Shown here: positions 43,637 to 53,714 of the stretch, piece by piece
Layout of the letters: every line of letters begins with the position of its first letter
Position numbering within the stretch: position 1 is the first letter of the stretch
From: Halomonas sp. ML-15
GTDB taxonomy: Bacteria > Pseudomonadota > Gammaproteobacteria > Pseudomonadales > Halomonadaceae
Length of the DNA: 64,000 nt
Direction of reading: 5' to 3'
Assembly (NCBI RefSeq): GCF_014779595.1
Contig: NZ_JACXZT010000003.1
Coordinates: 62,001-126,000 of the forward strand
Notes under the pieces: model-generated
The model's database searches: none
Told to the model about the DNA's origin: nothing
Seen by the model: only the letters and a program-made list of their open reading frames with translations
Made by a program: the position numbers and the translations under genes

Positions 43637-45088
43637 TCAGAATGATCCCACCAGGGTGCCCAGGGTGATCAGCAATACCAGAGAGATGATCGGTACCAGC
43701 ACGGCTACCACGGCAATGTCTAGATAGGCCTGGCGATGCGTCAGGCCGCAGATCGAGAGCAGCGTGATGACCGCCCCGTTATGCGGCAGGGCATCCAGTC
43801 CGCCGGTGGCCACCGCGGTGACACGGTGCATCAGCTCCGGGGCGATGCCGGCGGCCTCGCCCATGGCCAGGTAGGTGTCGCCCAGGGTGGCCAGGGCGAT
43901 GCTCATGCCGCCGGAGGCCGAGCCGGTCATGCCTGCCAGCAGGTTGACGGCAATGGCCAGCGAGATCAGCGGGTTGTCGCCGCCCACCGAGGTAACCCAC
44001 AGGCTGATCGCCTCGAAGGCCGCCAGGGAGGCGATAACCGAACCGAAGCCCACCAGGCTGGCGGTATTGAAGATCGGCAGCAGGGCGGCATTGGCGCCGC
44101 TGTCGAGGGTGGTGGTAAGGGCCACGAGGCGTCTGCGGTTGCTGGCGATGATCACGCCGATGGCGATCACCAGAGCAGCGATCACCGACCAGACGCCGCG
44201 CACCGAGTCGATACTGGTGGCGCCGTAGGTTGGCTCGGCGAGATAGCCGGTGTCCATGGCCGGGATCACCACTGCCGTAAACAGCAGATTCAGGGCGATG
44301 ACCAACACGATGGGCAGCAGCGCGAGTATCATGGGAGGCAGGTCGCGGGGCGGTTGAGCCGGTGTGACTTCGGCAAGGTCGAAGCCCTCGCCGGCGGCGT
44401 GCTCGCGTAGATGCACGGCCTGGCGTACCTCACTCTGGTGGTGACCGTAGCCTTCGCCGGCCAGCTTCGCCTGACTCGCCCGATGGCTAAGCCAAGCCTG
44501 CCCCAGCCCCAGCATGACCAGCCCGGTGAGAATGCCGAGTCCCGGTGAGGCAAACGGCGAGGTGCCGAAGTATGGCATGGGAATGGCATTCTGGATGGCC
44601 GGCGTGCCGGGCAGTGCGGTCATGGTGAAGGTGAAGGCCCCCAGGGCGATGGTGCCGGGGATCAGCCGCTTGGGCAGGTTGGCCTGGCGGAACAGTGCCG
44701 CAGCGATGGGGTAGACCGCGAAGGCCACCACGAATAGCGAGACGCCGCCGTAGGTCATCACCGCACAGGAGAGCACCACTGCCAGGATGGCGCGGGTGTC
44801 GCCGAGGCGCTCGACGATGGCGCTGGCCAGTACCTCCGCGCTACCGGAATCTTCCATCAGCTTGCCGAACACCGCCCCCAGCAGGAATAGCGGGAAGTAG
44901 CGGACGATAAAATCGCCGGCGGCGCCCATGAAGACCTGGGTATAGCTAGCCAGCAGCGGGGTGTCGACCGATACCAATGCCACTAGTGCGGCCAGCAGTG
45001 GCGCCAGGATCAACAGGCTGAGCCCGCGGTAGGCGAGATACATCAGCAGCACCAGCGCAATGGCGATTGCCGAGATACCGATCATCAA
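43637..45088 (-). CDS. GntP-family permease
   Basis: The 483-residue protein has about 12-14 membrane helices and GntP-family features: FPLFLLGAVFGKLMEDSGSAEVLA, TYGGVSLFVVAFAVYPIAAALF, LPGTPAIQNAIPMPYFGTSPFA and HRVTAVATGGLDALPHNGAVITLL. GntP carriers import gluconate and other hydroxyacids. It lies 20 bases after a patatin gene on the same strand, an arrangement compatible with uptake or recycling of 3-hydroxybutyrate-type acids (inference). Confidence 0.88.
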   Translation of the reverse strand: MMIGISAIAIALVLLMYLAYRGLSLLILAPLLAALVALVSVDTPLLASYTQVFMGAAGDFIVRYFPLFLLGAVFGKLMEDSGSAEVLASAIVERLGDTRAILAVVLSCAVMTYGGVSLFVVAFAVYPIAAALFRQANLPKRLIPGTIALGAFTFTMTALPGTPAIQNAIPMPYFGTSPFASPGLGILTGLVMLGLGQAWLSHRASQAKLAGEGYGHHQSEVRQAVHLREHAAGEGFDLAEVTPAQPPRDLPPMILALLPIVLVIALNLLFTAVVIPAMDTGYLAEPTYGATSIDSVRGVWSVIAALVIAIGVIIASNRRRLVALTTTLDSGANAALLPIFNTASLVGFGSVIASLAAFEAISLWVTSVGGDNPLISLAIAVNLLAGMTGSASGGMSIALATLGDTYLAMGEAAGIAPELMHRVTAVATGGLDALPHNGAVITLLSICGLTHRQAYLDIAVVAVLVPIISLVLLITLGTLVGSF

Positions 45089-45108
45089 TTATTTCCTTTG
45101 CTATGTTC

Positions 45109-46170
45109 TTAGGTGGAGGTATCTGTTGACGAGATGGGGCGAAAGGTATCGGGGAACACTGCGTCCAGATCGAATGAGGAGTGTTCACCAAGGGCGGCGA
45201 AGTTGTCATCCAGCCAGCGGTCGGCCCAGGCGCGACCTTGAGCATGCAGACGGCAGAGAAAGTCCCACTCGGCATTCATCTTGCTGGAGGCGCTGAGCGT
45301 TTCGATGTCGTGTTCGGCATGAATCAGGTGCAGGCGCATCGCACGGTAACTCTCCAGTTCCAGGCCTTCGGCTTCGATCAAGCGGTGCAGCAGCTGAATG
45401 CTGCGCAGCTCCTTGATCAAGCTGGAATTGAAGGTGACCTCATTGATCCGGTTGAGGATATCCCTGGCACTCTCCGGTAGCTTTTGGCGCACCAGCGGAT
45501 TGATCTGCACCACCACCAGGTCACGACAGCCCTGGTCATCGACCAGCGGGTAGAGGGCGGGGTTGCCACTGTAGCCACCATCCCAGTAGGCCTCGCCGTC
45601 GATTTCCACGGGCGCAAACATGAACGGCAGGCAGGCCGATGCCATCACCGTATCGACCGTCAGCTCGGGCTGGCGGAATATTCTCGCCTGGCCGGTGCGG
45701 ACATTGGTGGCGGTCACGAATACCTTGACCTTGCGACACGCGTTGACGCGTTCGAAATCGACCAGTTCGAGGACCAGGTCGCGCAGCGGGTTGATGGCCA
45801 TAGGGTTGAGCTTGGCCGGTGCAATCAGCTGGGTCAGGCTTTCGAAGAACAGATAGCTCGGCGAATTATCCAGGCCATCGTTGCCCATCAGCCGGTCCCA
45901 AGGCGTGCGCTGGATCGGTGAGAAGCGCGCGGCATCACTGACCGCTTTCCAGAAGGCATGCAAGGCGTCTCGGGCGCCGTTACGGCCGCCCTTGTGAAGC
46001 CCGTCGGCCAGCACTACGGCGTTCATGGCTCCGGCGCTGGTGCCGCTGATTCCGTCGATCTCCAGTCGCTCGTCTTCCAGCAGGCGGTCCAGCACCCCCC
46101 AAGTCAGCGCGCCGTGGGAGCCGCCGCCCTGCAGGGCCAGATCGATACGTTTCGTTGCGTCCTTCGCCAT
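45109..46170 (-). CDS. Patatin-like phospholipase/hydrolase
   Basis: The 353-residue protein has the patatin catalytic dyad region: oxyanion DLALQGGGSHGALTWGVLDRLL, nucleophile GISGTSAGAMNA (Ser in GTSAG) and Asp in the DGGYSGNPALYPL (DGG) motif. The ATG at 46170 follows AGGAG. In Halomonadaceae and pseudomonads, patatins near hydroxybutyrate genes have been linked to polyhydroxyalkanoate turnover, but lipid acyl hydrolysis is equally possible. Confidence 0.85.
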   Translation of the reverse strand: MAKDATKRIDLALQGGGSHGALTWGVLDRLLEDERLEIDGISGTSAGAMNAVVLADGLHKGGRNGARDALHAFWKAVSDAARFSPIQRTPWDRLMGNDGLDNSPSYLFFESLTQLIAPAKLNPMAINPLRDLVLELVDFERVNACRKVKVFVTATNVRTGQARIFRQPELTVDTVMASACLPFMFAPVEIDGEAYWDGGYSGNPALYPLVDDQGCRDLVVVQINPLVRQKLPESARDILNRINEVTFNSSLIKELRSIQLLHRLIEAEGLELESYRAMRLHLIHAEHDIETLSASSKMNAEWDFLCRLHAQGRAWADRWLDDNFAALGEHSSFDLDAVFPDTFRPISSTDTST

Positions 46171-46494
46171 AACGGCTCCTTGTGTCAGCATGCTGCGCTG
46201 CAGTATAGGCGTCTCGAGAGCCGTTGTCGCTTAACGATGCCAGCCTGTCGCGAGTGCCTTCACGGGGCGTGACAGCCGCCATGGCGTCAGATCGTCTCCA
46301 CCGCGAATCACATTGTTTCCATAATCCTGGCGCAGGGGCTCGCCGCAGTTGGGGTAAAGTAATTAGTGAACGCTGTTCGAGCCTGCCCGCCCATCAGAGG
46401 CGCAGGAACCCTGCGAGGGGGGCCCTTGCGATGCAGGCCGAACCGGGAGCGAAGGGGATAACGGAACGTTTCCTTATCCTCATGAGGCAAGACC
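46171..46494. other. Leader region with a hairpin before a small lipoprotein gene
   Basis: These 324 bases carry no gene I can support. Near the end, 46456-46479 forms an almost complete 24-base hairpin (GGATAACGGAAC / GTTTCCTTATCC) 15 bases before the lipoprotein ATG, overlapping the region where ribosomes would load. Confidence 0.5.
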
Positions 46495-46713
46495 ATGCGA
46501 CTGTTACCCCTGACGATTGCTGCCGTGGCACTGACCCTGGCCGGCTGTAGCTATTCGCCGGCGCGGATTACCCCCGAGCCGCTGATTGAAATCGATGGCC
46601 GCGATCACCGCCACCATCGCAGCGGCCGCCACAGTCATCACCACTATCACTACGACGACCGCCGCCGCGGCGGCTTCTGCCCGCCGGGGCACCGTATGCA
46701 GGGCCGCTGCTGA
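46495..46713 (+). CDS. Small His-rich lipoprotein
   Basis: The 72-residue protein has a lipoprotein signal peptide (LLPLTIAAVALTLAGCSY, lipobox LAGC). A histidine- and arginine-dense middle follows (DHRHHRSGRHSHHHYHYDDRRR), and the end is GFCPPGHRMQGRC. The CPPG....GRC ending recurs in small enterobacterial-type envelope lipoproteins. The His cluster suggests metal binding at the inner face of the outer membrane (inference). Confidence 0.75.
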   Translation: MRLLPLTIAAVALTLAGCSYSPARITPEPLIEIDGRDHRHHRSGRHSHHHYHYDDRRRGGFCPPGHRMQGRC

Positions 46714-46721
46714 GGCGGTCC

Positions 46722-47831
46722 TCAGCGCTGGCCTGAAATTGCCGCGTCGAGGATTGCCAACTGTCCTGGCGCCAGGGCGTTCTCCACCGCGGTGACCCGC
46801 AGCACGTGGCCCAGCGCCGGGTCGGCAGGGCGGGCGATCAGCTTGCCCGCCTCGAGCATCTCGCGGTGTACCCGGCCGGCAAGCTCGGCGTCGGGCAGGC
46901 GCAGGCCGACGAAGTTGGTGGCGCTGGGCAGCACGTCGGCGCCCAGCGCGCGGAAGTGCTCGCTGAGCCGCGCGCGACGCTCGCGCACCGCGCGTACGTG
47001 GGCGTCGGTTTCGTCCGGGGCATCCAGCACCACTTCGGCGGCGGCCTGGGTCAGCGTCGACACCGCATAGTGAATCCTGACCTTCATCATCACCGCCAGG
47101 GTTTCGGCTTCGGCGATGGCATAGCCGACCCGCAGCCCGGCCAGGCCGTGAGCCTTGGAGAGGGTGCGCAGGCGAATCACCCCGTGCAGCACCCGCCGGC
47201 CGAACTCGCCGTCGGCGTCCTCGCGGAAGTCGTAATAGGCCTCATCGAGCAGCAGCCAGCAGTCGTCCGGCAGGGCCGCCCGTAGCGACAGGATGGCGTC
47301 GTCGCTGTGCAGGTGGCCGCTGGGGTTGTCGGGGTTGGCGAGATACACCAACCGTGCCTGGTGGTCACGGGCGGTGCGGGCCAGGGCTTCGAGATCCGGC
47401 GCCAGGCGACCGGGACCCTCATCGTAGGGTACTTCTTCGAGCCGACAGGCCTGGCCGCGGGCAAAGTAGCCGAAGGTGGGGTAGGTGCCGGTGGTGGCGA
47501 CCACGCACTCACCGGGCATGACGGTGGCGCGCAGGGCCAGGGCGATCAGGCTGTCGGCGCCGGCATCCACCAGCATGGCGTCCAGGGCGATGCCGTGGCG
47601 GCTAGCCAACCGCTGGCGAATACCCAGCGCTTCGGCATCGCCGTAGCTGTAGACGTGTTCTGCCATGGCATCGCCGAAGTGTTCGCGCAGCGCCCGGTGG
47701 GGCATATCGAGGCCCTCGTTGGAGCCCAGTTGGTGGGGGATCTCGCGGCCCAGGCGGCGTTCCAGCACGCGTACCCCGGGGAAGGGGTTATGGGGGCCGT
47801 CGCCCTGCAGGTGTTTCGGAAATGTCGGCAT
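46722..47831 (-). CDS. HisC-like PLP-dependent aminotransferase
   Basis: The 369-residue fold-type I aminotransferase has YSYGDAEALGIRQRLASRHG, VYLANPDNPSGHLH (Asn/Asp contacts to PLP), LLLDEAYYDF and the Schiff-base lysine in LRTLSKAHGLAGLRVGYAI. It resembles histidinol-phosphate aminotransferases. Its position 47 bases after the EamA gene at the end of a transport operon suggests transamination of an imported or derived keto acid rather than histidine synthesis (inference). Confidence 0.85.
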   Translation of the reverse strand: MPTFPKHLQGDGPHNPFPGVRVLERRLGREIPHQLGSNEGLDMPHRALREHFGDAMAEHVYSYGDAEALGIRQRLASRHGIALDAMLVDAGADSLIALALRATVMPGECVVATTGTYPTFGYFARGQACRLEEVPYDEGPGRLAPDLEALARTARDHQARLVYLANPDNPSGHLHSDDAILSLRAALPDDCWLLLDEAYYDFREDADGEFGRRVLHGVIRLRTLSKAHGLAGLRVGYAIAEAETLAVMMKVRIHYAVSTLTQAAAEVVLDAPDETDAHVRAVRERRARLSEHFRALGADVLPSATNFVGLRLPDAELAGRVHREMLEAGKLIARPADPALGHVLRVTAVENALAPGQLAILDAAISGQR

Positions 47832-47878
47832 CGGGGCCTCCCTTGAGAAGTGGCGTCCAGCGGGACGGATGAACTGAT

Positions 47879-48802
47879 TTATGCGCTTTCACGGCCGTGC
47901 AGCATAACAATGGCGACGGCGGCCAGCGTCAGCAGCAGGGCCAGCAGGACTCTCGCCGTCAGCGGCTCGCCCAGCAGCAAGATGGCGCTGGCAACGCCCA
48001 CCGTGGGAATGATCAGGGTGCTGATGGTGGATTGCGCCACGCTGAGCCGATTCACATTCATGAACCACAGCATCTGCGCCAGGCAGATCGAGAACAGCAG
48101 ATGGTAGCCCAGGGCCAGCCAGGTGCTAAGTTGCCAACTGGACGGTGGCGGCGGCGACTCCAAGGCCAGCATCAGCACGATCGTCGGCAGCGCGCAGATG
48201 GCGAACTGCCAGCCGGTCACCACCACCGCATGGCTCTGCCATGTGCCGCGCTTCTTGATCAGTACCGTGCCCAGCGCCCAGGAGAGCGCGGCACCCAGGA
48301 TCAGCAGCGGCCCCACCACACCCTGCACGCCGCCGGCCAGGGCCGCCGGACCGAGTAGCAGCAGCAAGCCCGCCTGGCCGCACGCCAGCCCCCAGGCCTG
48401 GCGGCGAGTGACGCGCTGACCGAGCAGCCACCAGGCCAGCAGCAGTGCCCAGCAGGGCATGGTAAAGGCGATGATGGCTGCCTGGGAGGTGGGCATTCGA
48501 AGCTGGCCGAAGGCCGTGGCCAGATTGAAGCCGAGGATGGTGAACAGCCCCGTGGCGGCGAGCCAGGGCCACTCCGCCGCCGGTACCGCCAGCGGCAGGC
48601 GGCGCCAGTGCGCCCAGGCCAGCAGCAGGGCGGCCCCGCTGGAAAAGCCGATGGCCCGCAGCGTAAAGGGCGGCAGATCCATCAGCATAAAGCGCACCGC
48701 CGGCCAGTTGCCGCCCCAGAACAGGCCGATGGCTGCAATCAGCAGCGCGGCGGCCAGACGGGGCGAGGCTCGCAATCGAGCGCGGGCCAGGGCCAGGCTC
48801 AT
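47879..48802 (-). CDS. EamA/DMT-family transporter
   Basis: The 307-residue protein has ten predicted helices in two EamA repeats (LFWGGNWPAVRFMLMDLPPF in the first; GAALSWALGTVLIKKRG opening the second). The family exports or imports metabolites, often amino acids. It overlaps the upstream FAD dehydrogenase gene by 4 bases, so it is translationally coupled to it. Confidence 0.85.
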   Translation of the reverse strand: MSLALARARLRASPRLAAALLIAAIGLFWGGNWPAVRFMLMDLPPFTLRAIGFSSGAALLLAWAHWRRLPLAVPAAEWPWLAATGLFTILGFNLATAFGQLRMPTSQAAIIAFTMPCWALLLAWWLLGQRVTRRQAWGLACGQAGLLLLLGPAALAGGVQGVVGPLLILGAALSWALGTVLIKKRGTWQSHAVVVTGWQFAICALPTIVLMLALESPPPPSSWQLSTWLALGYHLLFSICLAQMLWFMNVNRLSVAQSTISTLIIPTVGVASAILLLGEPLTARVLLALLLTLAAVAIVMLHGRESA

Positions 48803-50212
48803 CGGCTAGCGTCCGTCAGCACCTTGTGGCGGTTGAGCAACCCCAGAGGGTCGAGAGCCTGCTTGAGGGTGCGCATCAGCACAAGCTCTTCAGGGGTGCG
48901 GGAGAGTGGCAGGTAGTCGCGCTTCTCGAGCCCGATGCCGTGCTCGGCGGAGACCGAGCCACCGAGCTCGGCCAGCGGCAAGTAGACATGCTGCTCCACG
49001 GCGCGGCGCACCTCGGCACCGCCGCTGCCTACGCTCACCGAGAGATGCAGGTTACCGTCGCCAAGGTGACCAAAGGTGACCGCTCGACCCTCGGGCCAGT
49101 CGCGCCGGATCGCCGCCTCGACTCTGTCCACGTAGTCTTCCATCTCGGCGATGGGCAGGCTGACATCGAAGGTGAACAGCGGTGAGAGCGTCTTGATCAG
49201 GCCCTCTATGTCCTCGCGGATCGCCCACAGCCCGTGGCGCTGGCTGTCGGATTGGGCCAGTACGGCATCGCTGATCAACTCCTGCTCGAGGGCGCCCTCC
49301 AGGGCCTGTGAAAACAGCACCGTATGGCTGTCAGGATCGCTGCCCAGCGACTCGACGATGGCGTAGAAGGGGGCGTCCGGCGCCAGCGGCGGCGGGTGGC
49401 GCTGGCTCTCTACCGTCAGCAGCCGATAGTGGCTCTGCCACATCGCTTCGAAGGCAGCGAGGCTGCCGCCTAGCGAGCGCCCCAGGTGGCCGAGCAGCGC
49501 TGAGAGGGCGGAAAAGCTCGGGCAGGCGACCAGCGCGGTCTGCACCGCCGGCGTCGGTGGCTGCAGGCGCAGCACCGCACGGGTGACGATACCCAGGGTG
49601 CCTTCACTGCCGATAAACAGCTGCTTGAGGTCGTAGCCGGCGTTGTTCTTGAGCATATGGTTCATCGAGCTGACCACGCTGCCGTCGGCGAGTACCGCCT
49701 CAAGCCCCAGCACCTGCTGGCGCATCATGCCGTAGCGAATCACGCGGATGCCGCCAGCGTTGGTGGCGATATTGCCGCCGATGGTGCAGCTGCCGCGGGC
49801 GCCCAGGTCGAGGGCAAACTGCAGGCCCGCCGCCTCGGCGGCTTCCTGGACCCGCTGCAGCGGCGCGCCGGCCTGCACGGTCAGCGTCGCGCCCACCGGA
49901 TCGAGCGCCTCGATGTCGGTCATGCGCTCCAGCGAGATCACCAGCTCGTGGTCTGCGGCTTCGGCGCCGTGTACCAGCCCGGTCAGGCCACCGTGGGTGA
50001 CCACCGGCTGGCGGGCGGCGTGGCAGGCACGCATTACCGCGGCCAGTTGTGGAGTTCCGGCCGGGCGGACGATGGCCGCGGCCTGGCAGGGGGCGCCGGT
50101 CATCCAGTCCACCGCGCGGGCGCTGACCGCCTCACCGGTCAGCACATGAGTATCGCCAACGATGGCGGCAATCTCCTTGAGCAGGGCATCCATTCGTTGC
50201 TGGCTCTCCTTG

Positions 50213-50220
<8 letters not shown>
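48799..50220 (-). CDS. FAD-linked 2-hydroxyacid dehydrogenase (GlcD/D-lactate or D-2-hydroxyglutarate type)
   Basis: The 473-residue protein has an FAD-binding PCMH domain (VTHGGLTGLVHGAEAADHELVISLERM; GARGSCTIGGNIATNAGGIRVIRYG) and the C-terminal FAD-oxidase domain ending in SAEHGIGLEKRDYLPL, with the metal/substrate histidine. This is the GlcD/Dld2/D2HGDH group. It overlaps the ABC ATPase gene by 8 bases and the EamA gene by 4. The substrate is likely a D-2-hydroxy acid tied to the transported compound (inference). Confidence 0.87.
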
Positions 50221-51838
<1,618 letters not shown>

Positions 51839-51850
51839 GCTGATGTCCCC

Positions 51851-52687
51851 TCAGGAGCGCTCGCGGGCGAGTTTTGGGTTGAGGGCATCGTCGAGCCCTT
51901 CGCCGACCAGGTTGAGCGCCAGCACGGTGAGCAGGATCGCTACCCCGGGGAAGAAGCTCAGCCACCAGGCCTGGCGAATCACGGTGCGCGCTGCGCCGAT
52001 CATATAGCCCCAGGACATCACGTTGGGATCACCCAGCCCCAGGAAGGAGAGAGCGGATTCCAGCAGGATGGCGGTGGCGACCATCAGCGAGGCCAGCACG
52101 ATAATAGGCGACAGGGTGTTGGGCAGGATCTGGCGTATGATGATGGTGCGGTTGGTCTGACCGACGAGACGCGCCGCCTCGACGTACTCCCGGTTGCGCA
52201 GCGACATGAACTCGGCACGTACCAGTCGCGCCACCGGCGGCCAGCTGACCAGCGCGATGGCCAGCACGATCGACGTCACGCTGGGCTGCATGATCGCCAC
52301 CAGCACAATGGCCAGGGCGAAGTTGGGAATGGTCTGGAAGAACTCGGTGAAGCGCATCAGGGCGTCATCGATCAGCCCGCCGTAGTAGCCGGCCACGGCA
52401 CCCAGCGGCACGCCGATCAGCAGCGCGACCAGGGTCGAGACCAGGCCGATCAGCAGCGATACCCAGGCGCCGTGCATCAGCCCGGCGGCCACATTACGGC
52501 CCATGGTGTCGGTGCCCAGCGGGAAGCCATCGACTTCCATGGGGGGCAGGAAGGGGCGCTGCACCATGCGCCAGGGCGATTCGGGAAACACCAGCGGTGC
52601 CAGGATCGCCATCACAATGATGGCAAGCAGAATGATCAGCCCGATCAGAGCGCCGCGGTTCTGGGCGAAGCGAGCGAAGAAACTCAT
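51851..52687 (-). CDS. Peptide-type ABC transporter permease, DppC-like
   Basis: The 278-residue permease has an N-terminal helix (NRGALIGLIILLAIIVMAILAPL), the DppC-type PLGTDTMGRNVAAGLMHGAWVSL and the EAA loop region EYVEAARLVGQTNRTIIIRQILPN. It overlaps the DppB-like gene by 4 bases. Confidence 0.93.
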   Translation of the reverse strand: MSFFARFAQNRGALIGLIILLAIIVMAILAPLVFPESPWRMVQRPFLPPMEVDGFPLGTDTMGRNVAAGLMHGAWVSLLIGLVSTLVALLIGVPLGAVAGYYGGLIDDALMRFTEFFQTIPNFALAIVLVAIMQPSVTSIVLAIALVSWPPVARLVRAEFMSLRNREYVEAARLVGQTNRTIIIRQILPNTLSPIIVLASLMVATAILLESALSFLGLGDPNVMSWGYMIGAARTVIRQAWWLSFFPGVAILLTVLALNLVGEGLDDALNPKLARERS

Positions 52688-53661
52688 GAGCCCTCCTTGA
52701 TGCGCGGATCGGCCAGGCGATAGACCAGGTCGGTGATGATGTTGAATACGATTACCAGCGCCGCCGAGAAGAAGAAGATGCCCAGCAGCAGGTTGTAGTC
52801 GCGCTGCTGCAGCGCTTCATACATCAGTCGGCCGATGCCGGGCCAGGCGAATACCGTCTCGGTGAGGATCGCCCCGCCCACCATCTGCCCGGCCTGCAGG
52901 CCGGCCAGGGTAATGATTGGCAGCAGCGCATTGCGCAGGATATGGCGGCGCTGAATCACGCTGTTCTTGAGCCCCTTGGCGCGGGCGGTCTTGACGTAGT
53001 CCTGCTGGCTCGCCTCGAGCATCGAGGCGCGGGTCATGCGGGTGTAGATGGCCATGAAGAACAGCGCCAGGGTGGTAGCCGGCAGGATCAGATGCTTGGC
53101 CACATCGAGGACCAGGGCCAAACCGGTATGGCCGGCGCCCACGGTATACATGCCGTAGGCGGGTAGCAGGTCCAGGTAGACCGAGAACAGCACTACCGAC
53201 ATCAGCGCGACCCAGAACAGCGGGGTGGCATAGAACAGCAGGGCCAGGGCCATGATCAGCGAGCCGGACGGCTTCTTGGCCCGCGCTGCGGCCAGCGACC
53301 CGGCGAAGATACCCATGGCCAGGGAGAGCACGAAGGCGGTGCCGGTCAGCAGCAGGGTGGCCGGCATGCGCGCCATGATCAGGTCGAAGACCGGCACCCC
53401 CTGGCGGTAGGAGTAGCCGAAGTCGAGCATGGCGATGCCCGAGACATAGCGCCATAGCTGGACATAGAGGGGCTGGTCCAGGCCGAAGCGCTCGCGCAGC
53501 TGGCGCAGGAAGGCCTCGTCGGTGGCGCCGGCCTCACCGGCCAGTATGGCGGCCGGGTCGCCGGGTGCCATCTGGATCAGGAAGAAGTTGAAGATGATGA
53601 TCATGAACAGCACGACCACGGCCTTCAACAGCCGCATCAGGATCAAGCGGACATAGAGCAT
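52684..53661 (-). CDS. Peptide-type ABC transporter permease, DppB-like
   Basis: The 325-residue permease starts LYVRLILMRLLKAVVVLFMI and contains the DppB features FGLDQPLYVQLWRYV, FALSLAMG-like helices, and the EAA loop DYVKTARAKGLKNSVIQRRHILRNALLP. The ATG at 53661 is chosen because family similarity begins there. A stem-loop separates it from the upstream binding-protein gene. Confidence 0.92.
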   Translation of the reverse strand: MLYVRLILMRLLKAVVVLFMIIIFNFFLIQMAPGDPAAILAGEAGATDEAFLRQLRERFGLDQPLYVQLWRYVSGIAMLDFGYSYRQGVPVFDLIMARMPATLLLTGTAFVLSLAMGIFAGSLAAARAKKPSGSLIMALALLFYATPLFWVALMSVVLFSVYLDLLPAYGMYTVGAGHTGLALVLDVAKHLILPATTLALFFMAIYTRMTRASMLEASQQDYVKTARAKGLKNSVIQRRHILRNALLPIITLAGLQAGQMVGGAILTETVFAWPGIGRLMYEALQQRDYNLLLGIFFFSAALVIVFNIITDLVYRLADPRIKEGS

Positions 53662-53682
53662 GGGAGGGTCTCTGCAAACGAG

Positions 53683-53704
53683 GAGGCGGCCCACGGGCCG
53701 CCTC
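53683..53704 (-). promoter_or_regulatory. Stem-loop between binding-protein and permease genes
   Basis: GAGGCGGCCC-AC-GGGCCGCCTC is a perfect 10-bp inverted repeat, 11 bases after the binding-protein stop. Such stems usually stabilise the binding-protein message or partly terminate before the permease genes. Confidence 0.75.
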
Positions 53705-53714
53705 GATCAGGGGA

